From Lytechinus variegatus (lineage: Eukaryota; Echinodermata; Echinoidea; Temnopleuroida; Toxopneustidae): a DNA stretch of 64,000 bases. A program made the position numbers and the translations under genes. Positions 1 through 10,943 of this stretch are shown piece by piece (position 1 is the stretch's first letter; the number at the start of each line of letters is the position of its first letter). The notes beneath the pieces were generated by a model that was not told the DNA's origin, searched no databases, and worked only from the letters and a program-made list of their open reading frames with translations. The DNA is taken from contig NC_054743.1 in the NCBI RefSeq assembly GCF_018143015.1, positions 39,078,922 through 39,142,921 on the forward strand, given 5' to 3'.

Positions 1-123
1 ATTATCTTCAGTACCAGGTCCTTCGGAGGGGACCTTAAGCCGTCGGTCCTCTGGTTGCTTGCTTACAAGCATTCATGCTTTCTTAGCAATCAGGTAAAAA
101 ATCACCACCAATCAATCACCAAT
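1..123 (+). mobile_element. 3' tail fragment of a non-LTR retrotransposon or related SINE (probable)
   Basis: The segment carries a small GC-rich hairpin (GGTCCTTCGGAGGGGACC followed by TTAAGCCGTCGGTCC) and then a GGTTGCTTGCTTACAAGC stretch. From memory this resembles the conserved 3' end of invertebrate CR1/L2-type LINEs and the SINEs that use them. There is no coding content and the left edge is cut by the window. The family name is inference. Confidence 0.4.
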
Positions 124-635
124 AGATTCCATATGTTGCTCGAGTAACTAGTGTTCACGCGCGTTAGTGATATCGGGTCCGGTTTGAGCGTTTCTGGGCG
201 ACCGCGCGTTTGTTAGACGACACAGCCAGCATCATAGAGTTATAAACCTAATCATTGGTGGACCACTATTTGCCATTTGCTTTTAGTCTGAAATGTATTC
301 ATTAAAAGGTTAAACGTTATCACACTGTAATAAGAAGGAAAAGGGGCTTATCAAAGGTATGCTTCACAGAGGAACTGTTCGTCAAAAGACGCGAGGCTTA
401 CTATGATAATGTATTTGCCCCGTCAGGGGCAAAATTTTTTATTTTTGACAATGGAAATGACAATTTTCAGGCAGAAAAGTGCCTTCGTTTACTTTTGTCC
501 TTAAATAATTTATCATTTTTCTACTTTCAGGGGGACACATTGGGGGGGGCAAAATCTCGTTTTGCCCCCCCAAAATTTTATTTGGGGGGGCAAGTGCCCC
601 CCCTGCCCCCCCCCCCCCCCGCTTCCGGCGCCCTT
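124..635 (-). repeat. Dispersed repeat R1, copy 1 (uninterrupted)
   Basis: This roughly 510-bp unit matches the reverse complement of 34446-35709. It runs from AGATTCCATATGTTGCTCG at the left to the G/C-tract end CTTCCGGCGCCCTTG at the right, and includes the shared phrases TTTGCCCCGTCAGGGGC and GTCAAAAGACGC. No terminal inverted repeat or ORF is seen, so the class is unknown. It lacks two insertions present in copy 2 and so serves as an empty-site reference. Confidence 0.75.
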
Positions 636-1429
636 GTCTATAAGAACTGTTTCACCGGAATAATGCAATAATAGCTTTGTTATATGTTATCCGATTTTGA
701 TCAAATTTTCAACATTTTGCTCTGTGAATTCTACTCTATTTATTGAGATATGAATATTTTCAGCCCGGACCATCCCTTTAATTGAATACTGGAGGTATAG
801 CCTGACCCAAAACTTTATTTCGGTGGATGTCGTTCCTCTTCCTCTTGTTTTGTCCTTGGTCGCTAGAAACAATACCCCAGGCATTTTATCATCCAAACAC
901 ACTTAATGGTGGGATAATTCAGCCCCCCTCCCTCGACAATTTTCATGATAAATCCGCCGCGCAATTTTTTTACCACGTCGCGCATCGCTCGCTGACTTTT
1001 TACTTTCAAGTTTCGCGCAACTTTCGAGACCAAAATTGCGACCCCCAGGTAAGCGTTTCCAAAATCACGCAACATTTCGTAAGTGCATGCAGACCCAAAA
1101 TTGCTCAAAACCGTGAATTTGTGTACAAATCCAATGTAAATAGTGTTTTTAGCCAAAATTCATAAATGTATCGTTATTTTTCCATTTATTGATTAAAATC
1201 AATGAATTCCACCTTATATAGTAATAAAAAATCCCCGACAACTTTCATTGAAAAAACAATAAACAAAAAGTCGAAAAACAGAGAAATTTAGAAGACAATA
1301 GGTAACGCGCGTGCCAATTTTTGTAGCGATCGCACGATCGACAGCCTAGATCACAAGGGGGGGGGCGATTCAGCCCCCCCCCCCTCAGTCTTCATAGGTA
1401 TCGAAATAGCCCAGTCTATTTAGGGTTAA
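636..1429. other. Non-coding intronic DNA with G/C-tract repeat debris
   Basis: This lies in the last intron of the upstream transporter paralogue. Poly-C-flanked repeat pieces are visible near 920-960 and 1365-1385 (phrases of the type GGATTCAGCCCCCC), with AT-rich sequence between. The reading frames on both strands at 827-1165 overlap each other and look like chance frames. No gene is supported. Confidence 0.5.
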
Positions 1430-1612
1430 AATAGCATTTTAAGTTGACCTTAACATACAAATTAACAAATATTTTTAAAAATAATCATTAATGAATAAGA
1501 TCTCAATTTGTGTTGAGTAAGATGCCGAGTAGTCCTGCTAGCTGTTATAGCATAGTGGTCATTTTCGATATTAGTAATTCTTGTGATTCTCTATTTTTTC
1601 ATGTTTTTATAG

Positions 1613-1757
1613 GAAAGCTTATGATGAGAAAATACCAACTGACGAGCTAGCCAGGGAGGAAAAGGAAAATGACGTCACAGAAATATCACTTAATGACATG
1701 GAAAAGCACACTCGAACAAAGCTTTTGAATCAGGCAACACCGTTTAGACATCTTTAA
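1613..1757 (+). pseudogene. Terminal coding exon of an upstream SLC22-type transporter paralogue, frame-shifted C-tail
   Basis: An acceptor (TTTTTATAG) precedes an exon that matches exon 12 of the complete transporter at 26923-27064. Both share KAYD.KI..DELARE.KENDVTEI.L, followed by the same 3' UTR. Relative to that exon, 7 bases (TTCCAAT) are missing after GACAT. The frame therefore shifts and the last residues read MEKHTRTKLLNQATPFRHL, with a stop at 1755-1757, instead of the GKANSNKAFESDNAV tail. The reading frame is still open, so this could be a working paralogue with a changed cytosolic tail or a decaying copy. The preceding exons lie left of the window. Confidence 0.7.
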
Positions 1758-2402
1758 TTCTACTTCACAATAAAATATATGGAATCTGAAAACAAATAAA
1801 ATAAAGCAATTAGGCTTATAACAGTGCAGGGATTAACATGGAAACTCTCACTCCACGCAAGATACGCAAGACATCCTGTTCAAAGAACCATGTGTGTTTT
1901 GTATAGTGTCACGAAAACCCCATTACAACAGTTACGGTAGCGTTTCAGCACAGTTGTTCAGCACCCTTTTTGTTATTTGTTTTAAATTACTATTATCATT
2001 CACGGTGTCAGGAAGATTCACGTCCTGTTTCGTAAGGTACTGAGTGTTCGCAATCTCGACGGGGACGGATTATACAACATAGAAAATATATTGAAAATGC
2101 CCGTCAAATCATATTGAACAACTGAGAGGTCTTTGTTGATAATTGGTGAGCTGGGACAGCTGATCATCGTGAGATTCTCAGCCGACGAAAAACTGCAAAT
2201 ATGTCGTGTTTTCAGAGTCCGGGAGAAACTGCTGGTTTGATTCTCCGATTTTCGACAAACACTGCTTTTCCAAGAGGACTTTTGACAATAGATTTTCTGT
2301 GTTGTAGAATCCGCCCCTGTCCAGACTGCGGAAATCCGTAAATCTGCAATAAATCCGACAACATTCCGACTGACGTTACATGCTTAATTTAGCAATGGTG
2401 CC

Positions 2403-2600
2403 TTTATTATTATTATTATTATTATTATCATTATTATTGTTATTATCATTATTGTTATTATCATTAGTATTGTTATTATTATTATCGTCATCATCATAAT
2501 CATTATTATTATCATCAATTTTATTATTATCATCAGTATAGTAGGAGTGTCATCAATGATATTTATATTATTGTTGTCATTGTCTCCTAATTGTCATCAT
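2403..2600. repeat. Microsatellite (ATT/ATC)n
   Basis: About 200 bp of interrupted TTA, TCA and ATT triplets lie in the 3' flank of the duplicated transporter block. A corresponding but shorter TCATCATC block occurs at 27525-27545 in copy B, so the array predates the duplication and expanded here. Confidence 0.85.
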
Positions 2601-3220
2601 CATCATAAAAGACAAACTCACTCATGAAGATGTCCTACCGTCTCAGTTGATGGTCACTATTTGATAAATGAAGCACTGATGAGGGTATTAACCATTTAAT
2701 AAATAAATTATCCAACTTTGACAATGAAATTCGTTACAGTGATGTAAAAATCCAAAGATCCGACCTCACGAGCCATTCAGAGTCTGCATAGCAGACTAGT
2801 TTACCATTCTCTCTTTACTTTCTTTTCTTTGTCGTGAAAATTTTTGGACTTCTTGCCCCCCCCCCCCCCCTCCTCCATCTGTACACCAGTGCGGGAAGGT
2901 GTGAGTAGAAAGAAAAGAACGGGGAATTTCCGTGAATGAGTGTGTTGTTTTATGAAATTTGTCATCTTTATTTCTTTTGTGGACCTAAAAAAAATTGTAT
3001 TTTGTTGTAGATTATTATACGCCTACGAATGTGCCAAAGGGCTAGAAATTGTTCTTGATGATTGCTTCCATAATAAAGTAGGGCTATTATTCAATCGAAG
3101 GTCTAGCTGCCATGAGCTATGGTCATGAGGTCTGAAAATTGTTTGATATTCCGACTTAAAGTTTGTGATTCTATAAGCCTATGTGATCCTCAACAGGATG
3201 GGTATCTACCCTGAACAATT

Positions 3221-3500
3221 GCTGCGAGCGCGAAAAGGAAGGATATCAAAACAATTGATGCAAGCGCGAAATAAAAAAGGAAGGATATCTAAACAATTGA
3301 TGTGAGCACGAAAAGAAAGGATATCTAAACAATTATTGATGCGTGCGCGAAAAGGAAGGATATACAATTGATGCGAGCGCGAAAAGGAAGGATATCTAAA
3401 CAATTGATGCGAGTGCGAAAAGGAAGGATATCTAAACAATTGATGCGAGCGCGAAAAGGAAGGATATCTCAACAATTGATGCGAGCGCGAATCGCACGCT
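3221..3500. repeat. Minisatellite of about 37 bp, about 8 units, with GCGAGCGCGAAA core
   Basis: Tandem units of the form AAGGATATCTAAACAATTG followed by ATGCGAGCGCGAAAAGG repeat about eight times, with small insertions (near 3275 and 3335) and point changes. The core is the reverse complement of the CGCGCTTCGCGCTCGC phrase dispersed at 4155-4835 and 38100-40320. This suggests that one copy of that dispersed repeat was amplified locally. The minus-strand frame across it is only the repeat read as protein. Confidence 0.85.
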
Positions 3501-3954
3501 CAAAAATATTGATATTCAGACCTAAAATTTTGACATTCTAATACATTCTGAATACAAGTGATATACCGACCTGAAAAGGGAACACTGAAATCAATTACTG
3601 TTTGCTGTAATTCGTGAAAAGAATACCTATCTTCTTGATATTCAGTATCTTTTTTGTAAGCATCATCAAATTGCAATGAAAACCTGAATAACGAGCAAAA
3701 TGATTTGTGCATATTGATTGTAAAATGGGTTATTCAAAGCTCCATGTTTTCCTTGAAAGCAGATTACCTCCCTGTTTATGCAAACTTATTTATCACGTAC
3801 CGACGATGAATGTAAACCTGCAGTGAAATATTTAATCTTGTACTTTATAATTTTGATAGTTCTTATTTGATTTATTTTGTTAATTCGCAAGTAGACCTAT
3901 TTATTCTTTCCATGCATTTTTCTACATTCTTTGAACTTTATATCAGAGGCGTCG

Positions 3955-4032
3955 ATCCTGGGGGGGGGGGGGGTCGCCCCACTAATGGAAATATGGGGGG
4001 GGGGCAAACATCGTTTTGCCCCCCCCCCCCCA
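3955..4032. repeat. Paired poly-G/poly-C tracts at a repeat end
   Basis: A 14-base G run at 3960-3973 and a 13-base C run at 4019-4031 flank a short spacer, with a further G run in between. The preceding phrase GGCGTCGATCC resembles the transposon-end phrase GGCGGATCC found beside other G/C tracts in this window. This is probably one edge of a repeat that continues to 4990, where CATCGACGCCCCTGC is its inverted counterpart. Confidence 0.55.
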
Positions 4033-4149
4033 ATAATTCCGGATGTGCAAAAATAAAATAAGATTGTAATGTTCAGCAAGCGAGATTGAGATACACAAAT
4101 CGTTCTTTATTTCAAATCGTGCTCGGAATGTCCGCTTTTCAGATTGGAA

Positions 4150-4840
4150 TATAAAAATTTTCTGCTCGCACTTCGCGCTCGCATCATTTCTGTAGCAAAA
4201 ACCCATACTTTTCATGATTTAATAGATGAATACAATGTCCCGTTTTCAGTTCAAAACTCCCGCTCCGATTTGAAATAATCTTTTGTTGGATATATATCTT
4301 GTTTTTTTTTCTTCAAAAACGTCCATTAAACTCTCATTTTTTGTCAGATCGAAATATCAAAATTTTTAGCTCGCACTTCGCGCTCGCATCATTTATGTAG
4401 CAAAAACCCATACTTTTTCATGATTAAATAGGTGAATAGAATGTCCCGTTTTCAGTTCTAAACCTCAAAAAAGCTCCCGCTTCGATTTGCAATAATCTTT
4501 TGTTGGATACATACCTTGTTTTTTTATCAAAAACGTCTATTAAACTGTCATTTTTTGTCAGATCGAAGTATTAAAATTTTCAGCTCGCGCTTCGCGCTCG
4601 CATCTAATGTTGTTTTAGATACCAATCTTAATCATCGCTACCAAAAATACTTACAATATCAAGCTTTCAGGTCAGAATGCAAAGAAATTTCAGCTTGCTC
4701 TCGGCACTCGCATTATCTGTTTAGTGTGCACGTGATATGTATCCTCATGAGTTACTACAGTCCTAAACAGGTACGCTTTTCCCGTTTTAAGGTCAGTATA
4801 CTAAAAAATTTCAGCTCGCGCTTCGCGCTCGTATTTATTT
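4150..4840. repeat. Dispersed-repeat cluster with GCTCGCGCTTCGCGCTCGC motif (5 units)
   Basis: Five imperfect units spaced about 110-210 bp apart share a layout. A phrase like TCAGATCGAAATATCAAAAT is followed by the GC-rich motif at about 4159, 4369, 4582, 4690 and 4811, then an AT-rich stretch. The same unit forms a larger cluster at 38100-40320. The unit is non-coding, and I do not know a function for it. Confidence 0.8.
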
Positions 4841-4872
4841 GTTGGTGAGATTCGTGTCTGTATCTCATGAGT

Positions 4873-4915
4873 CATATATATATATATATATATATACATA
4901 CCTGTGTGTGTGTGA
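4873..4915. repeat. Microsatellite (TA)n followed by (TG)n
   Basis: A TATATA run at about 4876-4895 is followed after ACATACC by a TGTGTGTGTG run. It lies just inside the right end of the repeat that finishes near 4990. Confidence 0.85.
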
Positions 4916-5040
4916 GGGTGGCTGTTTTGTACGATCGAGCGCCTTTGGAACGTTGACTCATGATTTTGCCCCCCCCCATCTGAAAAATGCATCGACGCCC
5001 CTGCTTTAATATATGCAATAAACCGAATTGAATTTGAATT

Positions 5041-8000
5041 TGGAAAATGAGGGTTTTTAGGAGAAAGGAGGAATGCGAGTTAGCGCAGAGAATGAGCTTG
5101 GAAGGTTGCGCGCATTTTCAGACTCGAATCTATTTATTTAAATATTTTTGCGTTTCCAGTCTTTTCACTACTATTCGTTATATTTCTTATAACACTGCAT
5201 TATAAAGGGTAATTAACAAATTCCCGTTGAGAAGTGTGGGTGTTGAGTCACCGCCAAGATGTTTATTGAACTTGGGTTCTAAACTTCGATTTATATAATT
5301 GATAATTGACACTAACCTCCTCCATTTTGGTGCGATTTTTTTTTTTTTTTGGCTTTTCATTTTTTGTTCTAAACGAAATCGTATTGGGTGCGAGTTTAAA
5401 ATTTGTGTACTATTTTCCATATAGTAAAAACTGCAATTTGTTGTTATTTTACATAGGTTTTAATTTGTCTTGTTTCAGCTGTTCAGTCGGCGTGCACTTT
5501 TTATCTCACCTTTCCTTTTTTTTCTTATTCTCTTTCTTTCTTTTTTTTCTTTCTTCTTTTCTATCTTCTTTTCTTCCTCTCTTTCTTTTTTTAATCGGGG
5601 GGGGGGGGGCTGTCCCCTCCACTTGAAAATTAGGGGGACGCGTCGCCCTGCAGCCCCCCCCCCCTCCGCCCCGTATCCACCGTCTGTGTATACATTCATG
5701 TGCTAAAATGTATTATTTGTACAGCCTAGGTTAGCAGCCCGGGTTTGCAGTTAGCATTAAGAAATGAAAATTGGAAGCATATAAAAAGTTCGGTAATGAA
5801 ATCTCAGATGAGGATAGGAATCAAATGAGAATGAAGGCGAAAAATGACATTCGCACTTCGCCGGACTATGATCCTTGGTTGGGTAACCTATAGACCAGTT
5901 CGTAGTTACTTCATGGGCAAATTTGTTCAAATGACCTTTCATTTCTATCATCATGATAGGCAGATTTCAAAGCAAGATCTTACGTAAGCTTGCCTTACAT
6001 AGCAGGATGAAGAAATTGAATAGACAAGGTGACTAGAATAGCACACCAGTGAACACTTAATGAAGGTATTTGTTGCATTCCTACTTTGAATGCATATCTT
6101 AGCATGTTGCACAATGTACTTGACAAACTGTGAAATACCAGTCGTTCGTGGAAGCATTGTTGTTTTTTGTGGATGTAAATGAAAGCGACAATTCAAAAGA
6201 ATATATGAATAATCAAGACACCAAAGTTGGTGCTTATCTCATTAGATTTTAAAGCACCATAACACTTTAGTACAAATGACCATCTTGTGATCACGCGTAG
6301 AATCTTTTGATCATGCGCAGAAAGGAACTACGAACTGGCTTATTGCTTGTGATATGCCTCTATAATGTGGTTTACTTCCGTCGACGCCCGGCGAAACCAC
6401 CTTCAGATCCGAGTCGACGAAGGTTATGTTTTCTTTCCAATGACCTACCAGTATGAATGTCACTTTATAGACTGTAAGGTGAGCTTTAATCAGTGGTATA
6501 ACGAGCCCATTTCTTGGGCGGGGGGGGGGGGGGCAGGGCAGAAATGGCACGTATTTGGCAAACTTTATAAAAAGGTACGAGCGAGCAAGCAAAAATTTAT
6601 GTCACAAATTCAAATTTGTGAGATTTTGACATAATATTCAGAAAACTGATATAATCTTTCACGCTTCTTTCCTTTCTTTTCTTTCTTTGTGTGTGTGTGT
6701 GTGAGGTGTGTGTGTGTGTGTGTCTCTCTCTCTTTTTTGGAGAAGGGGGGTAAACGCCCCCAAGCCCACCCCCCATCTACATACGTCACTTGCTGTAATC
6801 TTTGATAACTGTAAGCCAAGTGATGAACTTTGAATCTCCCCATGATGATAAACCATGTTCTGGTCTTTCCATGATCTTAACGTAAATAATACAATATTTG
6901 TCTGATATATCTCCAACCTATACTTTGTATCTGTGCGGCTGTTCAATTCTTGATCTGTAATTTCATTACTATGTAAGTTATTTTGATTTATAACTTGTTT
7001 ATACGCTCTCTAAACGTTCTTTAATTCATTTAGCACTTCAAGAACGAAAATGGGGAAACTGTATGATTTTTTTTTATGTTCATTAATTTCTGAAAAAATT
7101 TGAAACGGTCGAAAAATTTCCGAAGAAATCAGAAATCGTACACTAGTTTTCAACTCTTCAGATTCTCTATATTTTTATTTTTAAATGTCCAGGGGCGGCA
7201 CCTGGGTAATTCAAGTTATTCAATGGGGGCTTCTTGAAATTTAATACTAAGCCATATTTTTCATGTTTATATTTTTTCTATTCATGTTTCTTTGTACATT
7301 CGTTGTTATTACGGATTATATATTTGGGTAGTGGAAATTTTCAACGAAATAACTCTATCATGTTTTTTAATCTGTTTGTGATGTGGATGATAGTTGATCA
7401 AATAATTTCACTGTTTGTAGTGGTGTATCTAGGTATTATATGGCGCCCGAGGCAAACATTGAAGCTGCCCCCCTCCCCCCCCCATCCCGACTGTCAGCTT
7501 TCATATTTCCATGATATAAGCAAGCGACGAAGCGACCATGTGTGAAAATTCATTTTAAATTTTAATCAAGGAATGCTATATTTCTAACGCATTCTGGCCA
7601 AGAAACTGATTAAAAACACACTGACATTGAACAATAGAGATGATCAAAATCTTGAAATCAAAAAGAAATTTTCTGTTTTCTTTAGTTATAAAGATTGTGA
7701 GTAAAATTAAACGAAATCCTGACAAATAATCGAGGCCAAATTTATTAACAACAGTAAAAAATGTTCAACATTTACAAGAATCTTACGAGGTTCCTGAAAT
7801 TAGAATAGAATATCGGTGCAAGGGATCGAAGCGATCGACCTCCATGGAATCAGGCATTTTCAACCCTCAAACTAAATTCACCTCTGATGCATCTACCCCG
7901 TGCAAGTTCTAAATTATTACAGGGTTTGATTTTTCTTCATTTCCAGTTTTTTTCTTAATCTATTTCAAGTTTTTCCCCTCTCAATTTGCCCCACTTAGAA

Positions 8001-8060
8001 TGAGTTTCATTTCTTTTGAATTGAAGTTCAAGCTTTACAAATGCTGCAAATAGGGCCACT
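5041..8060. other. Intergenic DNA without a supported gene
   Basis: The stretch is AT-rich with scattered repeat debris: C/T-rich and poly-G tracts at 5500-5670, a poly-G tract near 6520, GT/CT microsatellite at 6688-6735, and poly-C near 7470. Frames of 60-105 codons exist on both strands, but they overlap these low-complexity tracts, lack recognisable domains and have no consistent splice context. Confidence 0.6.
6688..6735. repeat. Microsatellite (GT)n(CT)n
   Basis: GTGTGTGT runs interrupted by GAG are followed by TCTCTCTC. The run lies next to CCACCCCCCATCTACATACG, which resembles other poly-C repeat ends in the window. Confidence 0.85.
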
Positions 8061-8069
8061 GGCCCCTGA

Positions 8070-8324
8070 TCAGTGGCATACAGATGGGGAGGTCTTGGGG
8101 TGCTTGCCCCCCCCCCCTCCAACAAAAAAGTCACGACCAAGGGGAAAAGAAGAGAGAAGGATGAAATATTACATTATTCTATGAAAATTGTGTCTAAATC
8201 TATCACTAAATTTTATTTTTGCTCGTTCATATTTTGGGGTAAATTTTGCCTCATACACCAGAGGCCTGTTGCACATGAAAGAAAAAAATGTGGCCTCCTC
8301 AAAAGCCCATTACGCCACTGCCCC
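8070..8324. mobile_element. Short non-autonomous element with CAGTGGCGTA-type ends (family F)
   Basis: The left end reads CAGTGGCATAC and the right end ATTACGCCACTG, which is inverted (CAGTGGCGTAAT). A poly-C tract and CACGACCAAG lie just inside the left end. A related copy at about 40490-43855 shares CACGACCAAG, GAAATAT and TCATTACGCCACC, but is split by further insertions. No ORF of significance is present, so the element is probably a MITE. The superfamily is unresolved. Confidence 0.55.
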
Positions 8325-10123
8325 ATCCTGCTTATAAAATTGTGATTTCAGAAGTTTTTGTTCCTATTTCACTTGCTTTTACTCAACGTTATTATTATTG
8401 GTGATTAATTTGGTCAAATTCTTGTATATCTAGAATCGTAACTCATACTGCACATTTAAAGATAATGTTTTTGGGTAAGAATAATAGATAAAAACAGCCC
8501 TAAAATCTCCACTCCCGAGAGTAATCCATTCACAATGGCCATCTTTGTACACTATATCGGGAAAATGAAGGAATTGCGGGAGAGAATAAGAAAAAAATGT
8601 GTAATTCGGTGATATTTCTTTCCCCAAGTTCATTATCTGAAGTGTGTATGCTAACCCGAAATACATTAACAATTCATTGGACGCATTCTTTTTAAAATCA
8701 TTTATTTATGCATAATTAGATATACAAATCAGCACAAAATAGATTATAAAATATAAATGTTTCTCATTTCCTTATTTTTAACTAACGTTTTTACAAAAAA
8801 AATAGTCAAATCTCTATACATTTATACATCTCTATCCGACTGTATGTGTTTTACTCTTTGATGTATTTGTGTGTGTGTTTTGAACAACAATATAGTGATC
8901 ACAAATCATTTAATCGTTTATACTGAACCGATAATTATGCTTACACAGTCTGACCCAAAATAATCAAATATTCATGAAAACCAGAACCTGTAATGATAAG
9001 GTCTTTATCAGCCGATAGATTAATTAGTAGAATGTAGATTAGTTGCATCAGTGAAACAAAAGATCAGCAATCATGCAAAATAGGTCTTATATAGTCATGT
9101 GAACAACACGTGACAGCAATTGACTGCACACGTGGCCTCTCAAAATTAAGCGCTGTTATTTTTCTCTATTTCAGATTTCAGTGAAAAACCCATGAAGTGG
9201 CACTTTTTGAGGGGATATGAATTTTTATTACTTTTCACAAATCCTGTGAAAATACAAGCGACAGCATTATTATCGCGATTATCAATTATAAATTAAATAC
9301 CCTCTTTCATGCAGGCCTATCGTTTTCTTTCTTTTATATATCTTCTCATATCCCCCCTCACCATTTGACAAATCATATGAGACGTTTGCCCATTGTCTCT
9401 CCAGGCCTGTTGCTCAGCCCCTATGTTTACATAATTTTCAGGTTAAGAGGGGAAGGGTTGACTGCTAAAATTAATGAAGTTTTATAGAGGTACTCGTGAC
9501 AGCTATTTTATGCTCAGACTATTATATATATAAGAGCATAGAGGTATTGCTCCATGATAAGAGGATATCAGATTTTCATTGACGAAGATGATGTTGAATT
9601 CCCATTTTTGACAACGTACGGACATTCTTCCCCAAAGAGATTTCTTATTTTGTAAAAGAGAGATTGAGCCCGGGCCAAAATTATTATATCTATATCGGGT
9701 TCAACATTCAATTAGGTTCAGACAAGTCCACACTATGATGTTTATATCCAGTGATTAGCACGTGCTTATCAGCATATCAGCAATTAATATTGATATGTAT
9801 ATAGGCATTTATCCTTCACCTTATTTGCTTTGACGGGGTTAATATGTATTTTCACTCAATCAAATCGTATCCTTTTGAATACACCAACTACATCAAGGTT
9901 AAATCATAAAAATAGTGAAAAATTGCAAAGCACTGCAATAGAGTCTCAACAATAAAAACAACGATTAACATGAACAAACACGATCTTTATCGTGTTTTGA
10001 CAGATTAGAACCACCGTAGAATCTATTTAGATAATAATTTGATAAAAACATCTTTTTTATTGGAAAATATATATATGTGAAAAAATATAAAATTGTATAT
10101 GATCTCGAGGAGATAAAATATCT
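8325..10123. other. AT-rich intergenic DNA upstream of the transporter
   Basis: I see no coding evidence here. The segment holds scattered CACGTG-like E-box words (about 9107 and 9131) and TATA-like tracts (about 9520), but nothing that fixes a promoter. Part of the transporter's 5' untranslated exon or exons may lie here. Confidence 0.45.
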
Positions 10124-10281
10124 GGACCCCGTTGCATGAAAGTTACCATTTTGGTAACTTTGCCATCCTATTGTAACTTCCATGGGATCCTGGATTTTGA
10201 TTGGCTGTTGATCAGCGTTACCATGGTAGTTACCATTGGATGCGACAGTTGCTACAATGGTTACTTTTATGCAACGAGCCC
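10124..10281. mobile_element. 158-bp MITE with inverted ends
   Basis: The left end GACCCCGTTGCATGAAAG and the right end CTTTTATGCAACGAGCCC are inverted repeats. Internally, TTACCATTTTGGTAAC and GTTACCATGGTAG make further palindromes. It is too short to code. The minus-strand frame crossing it is a by-product. Confidence 0.75.
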
Positions 10282-10793
10282 TGATCAGTAAGGAACATTT
10301 GATTTCACCCAATTGGGATGAATAAACCAGGAGATAAGATTGACGAGACAATTCATGAGAAGTTCCTTAGTCGGACGTTACCCTCATTGTACATCGTCAT
10401 GTATATCGGGATGTGGTTTATATCATCTTGTCATTTCACAAATTGTGTGTACCAAGTTTATTTAGAAGGATCGATTCGCATTCATTTAAATAACGGGAAA
10501 GCTTTTTAAAGCAGAAACGTTTGGCATTAAAAATACAAAATATTTTAAATGCGAGCGACAAAAACTTCTGAAATTTTCGTGAAAATCTGTTTACGGATAC
10601 ATTTTGTCACAATATTCACGATATTTATAAAATTGTGTCATATCTCACCCTTACTCTACCCTCTTTCCTTTTTTTTTTTTGGGGGGGTGGAACCTTTTAG
10701 GGGACTAAGTTATTTGCCTCGATCGTCATAATTATAATGTAATTGTTACTATCATCGTTGTTAACATTATCATTTCAGTGATTATCGGCAAGA

Positions 10794-10943
10794 ATGCGTT
10801 TCGACGATATCCTTAATGAGCTGGGGTCGTTCGGCCCTTATCAGAGACGCGTATATTTCGTAGTATGTTTGATGGCTGCTACGACTGCATTTCACTCCAT
10901 GACACAAGTTTTTATAGCTGGGACTACGGATCACTGGTGTACG
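10794..10943 (+). CDS. Transporter exon 1 (N-terminus and TM1)
   Basis: It starts at ATG (MRFDDILNELGSFGPYQ), the typical short SLC22 N-terminal signature before TM1 (FVVCLMAATTAFHSM). It ends in phase 0 at ACG|gtaagg. Confidence 0.85.

Larger units (their letters stand above)
1430..3110 (+). repeat. Segmental duplication, copy A (transporter 3' end plus flank)
   Basis: From about 1430 through the terminal exon, the 3' UTR and the flank to about 3110, the sequence is recognisably homologous to about 26740-28950. Shared landmarks include CTATTTTTTTCATGTTTT before the exon, TTTAGACATCTTTAATTCTA across the stop region, CCACGCAAGATAC, a TCATCATCAT block, TTTGATAAATGAAGC, GTGAATGAGTGTG, TTTCTTTTGTGGAC and AAATTGTTCTTG. 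Copy B carries an extra TA-flanked transposon (27685-28322) not seen here. The exact extent needs alignment. Confidence 0.75.

Noticed and set aside
827..1165. Overlapping plus- and minus-strand frames of about 100 codons
   Set aside because: They lie in repeat debris within an intron, overlap each other antisense, and show no domain or codon signal.
3206..3475. 89-codon minus-strand frame with repeated RYPSFSRSHQL
   Set aside because: The periodic protein is the 37-bp minisatellite in translation. There is no flanking gene structure.
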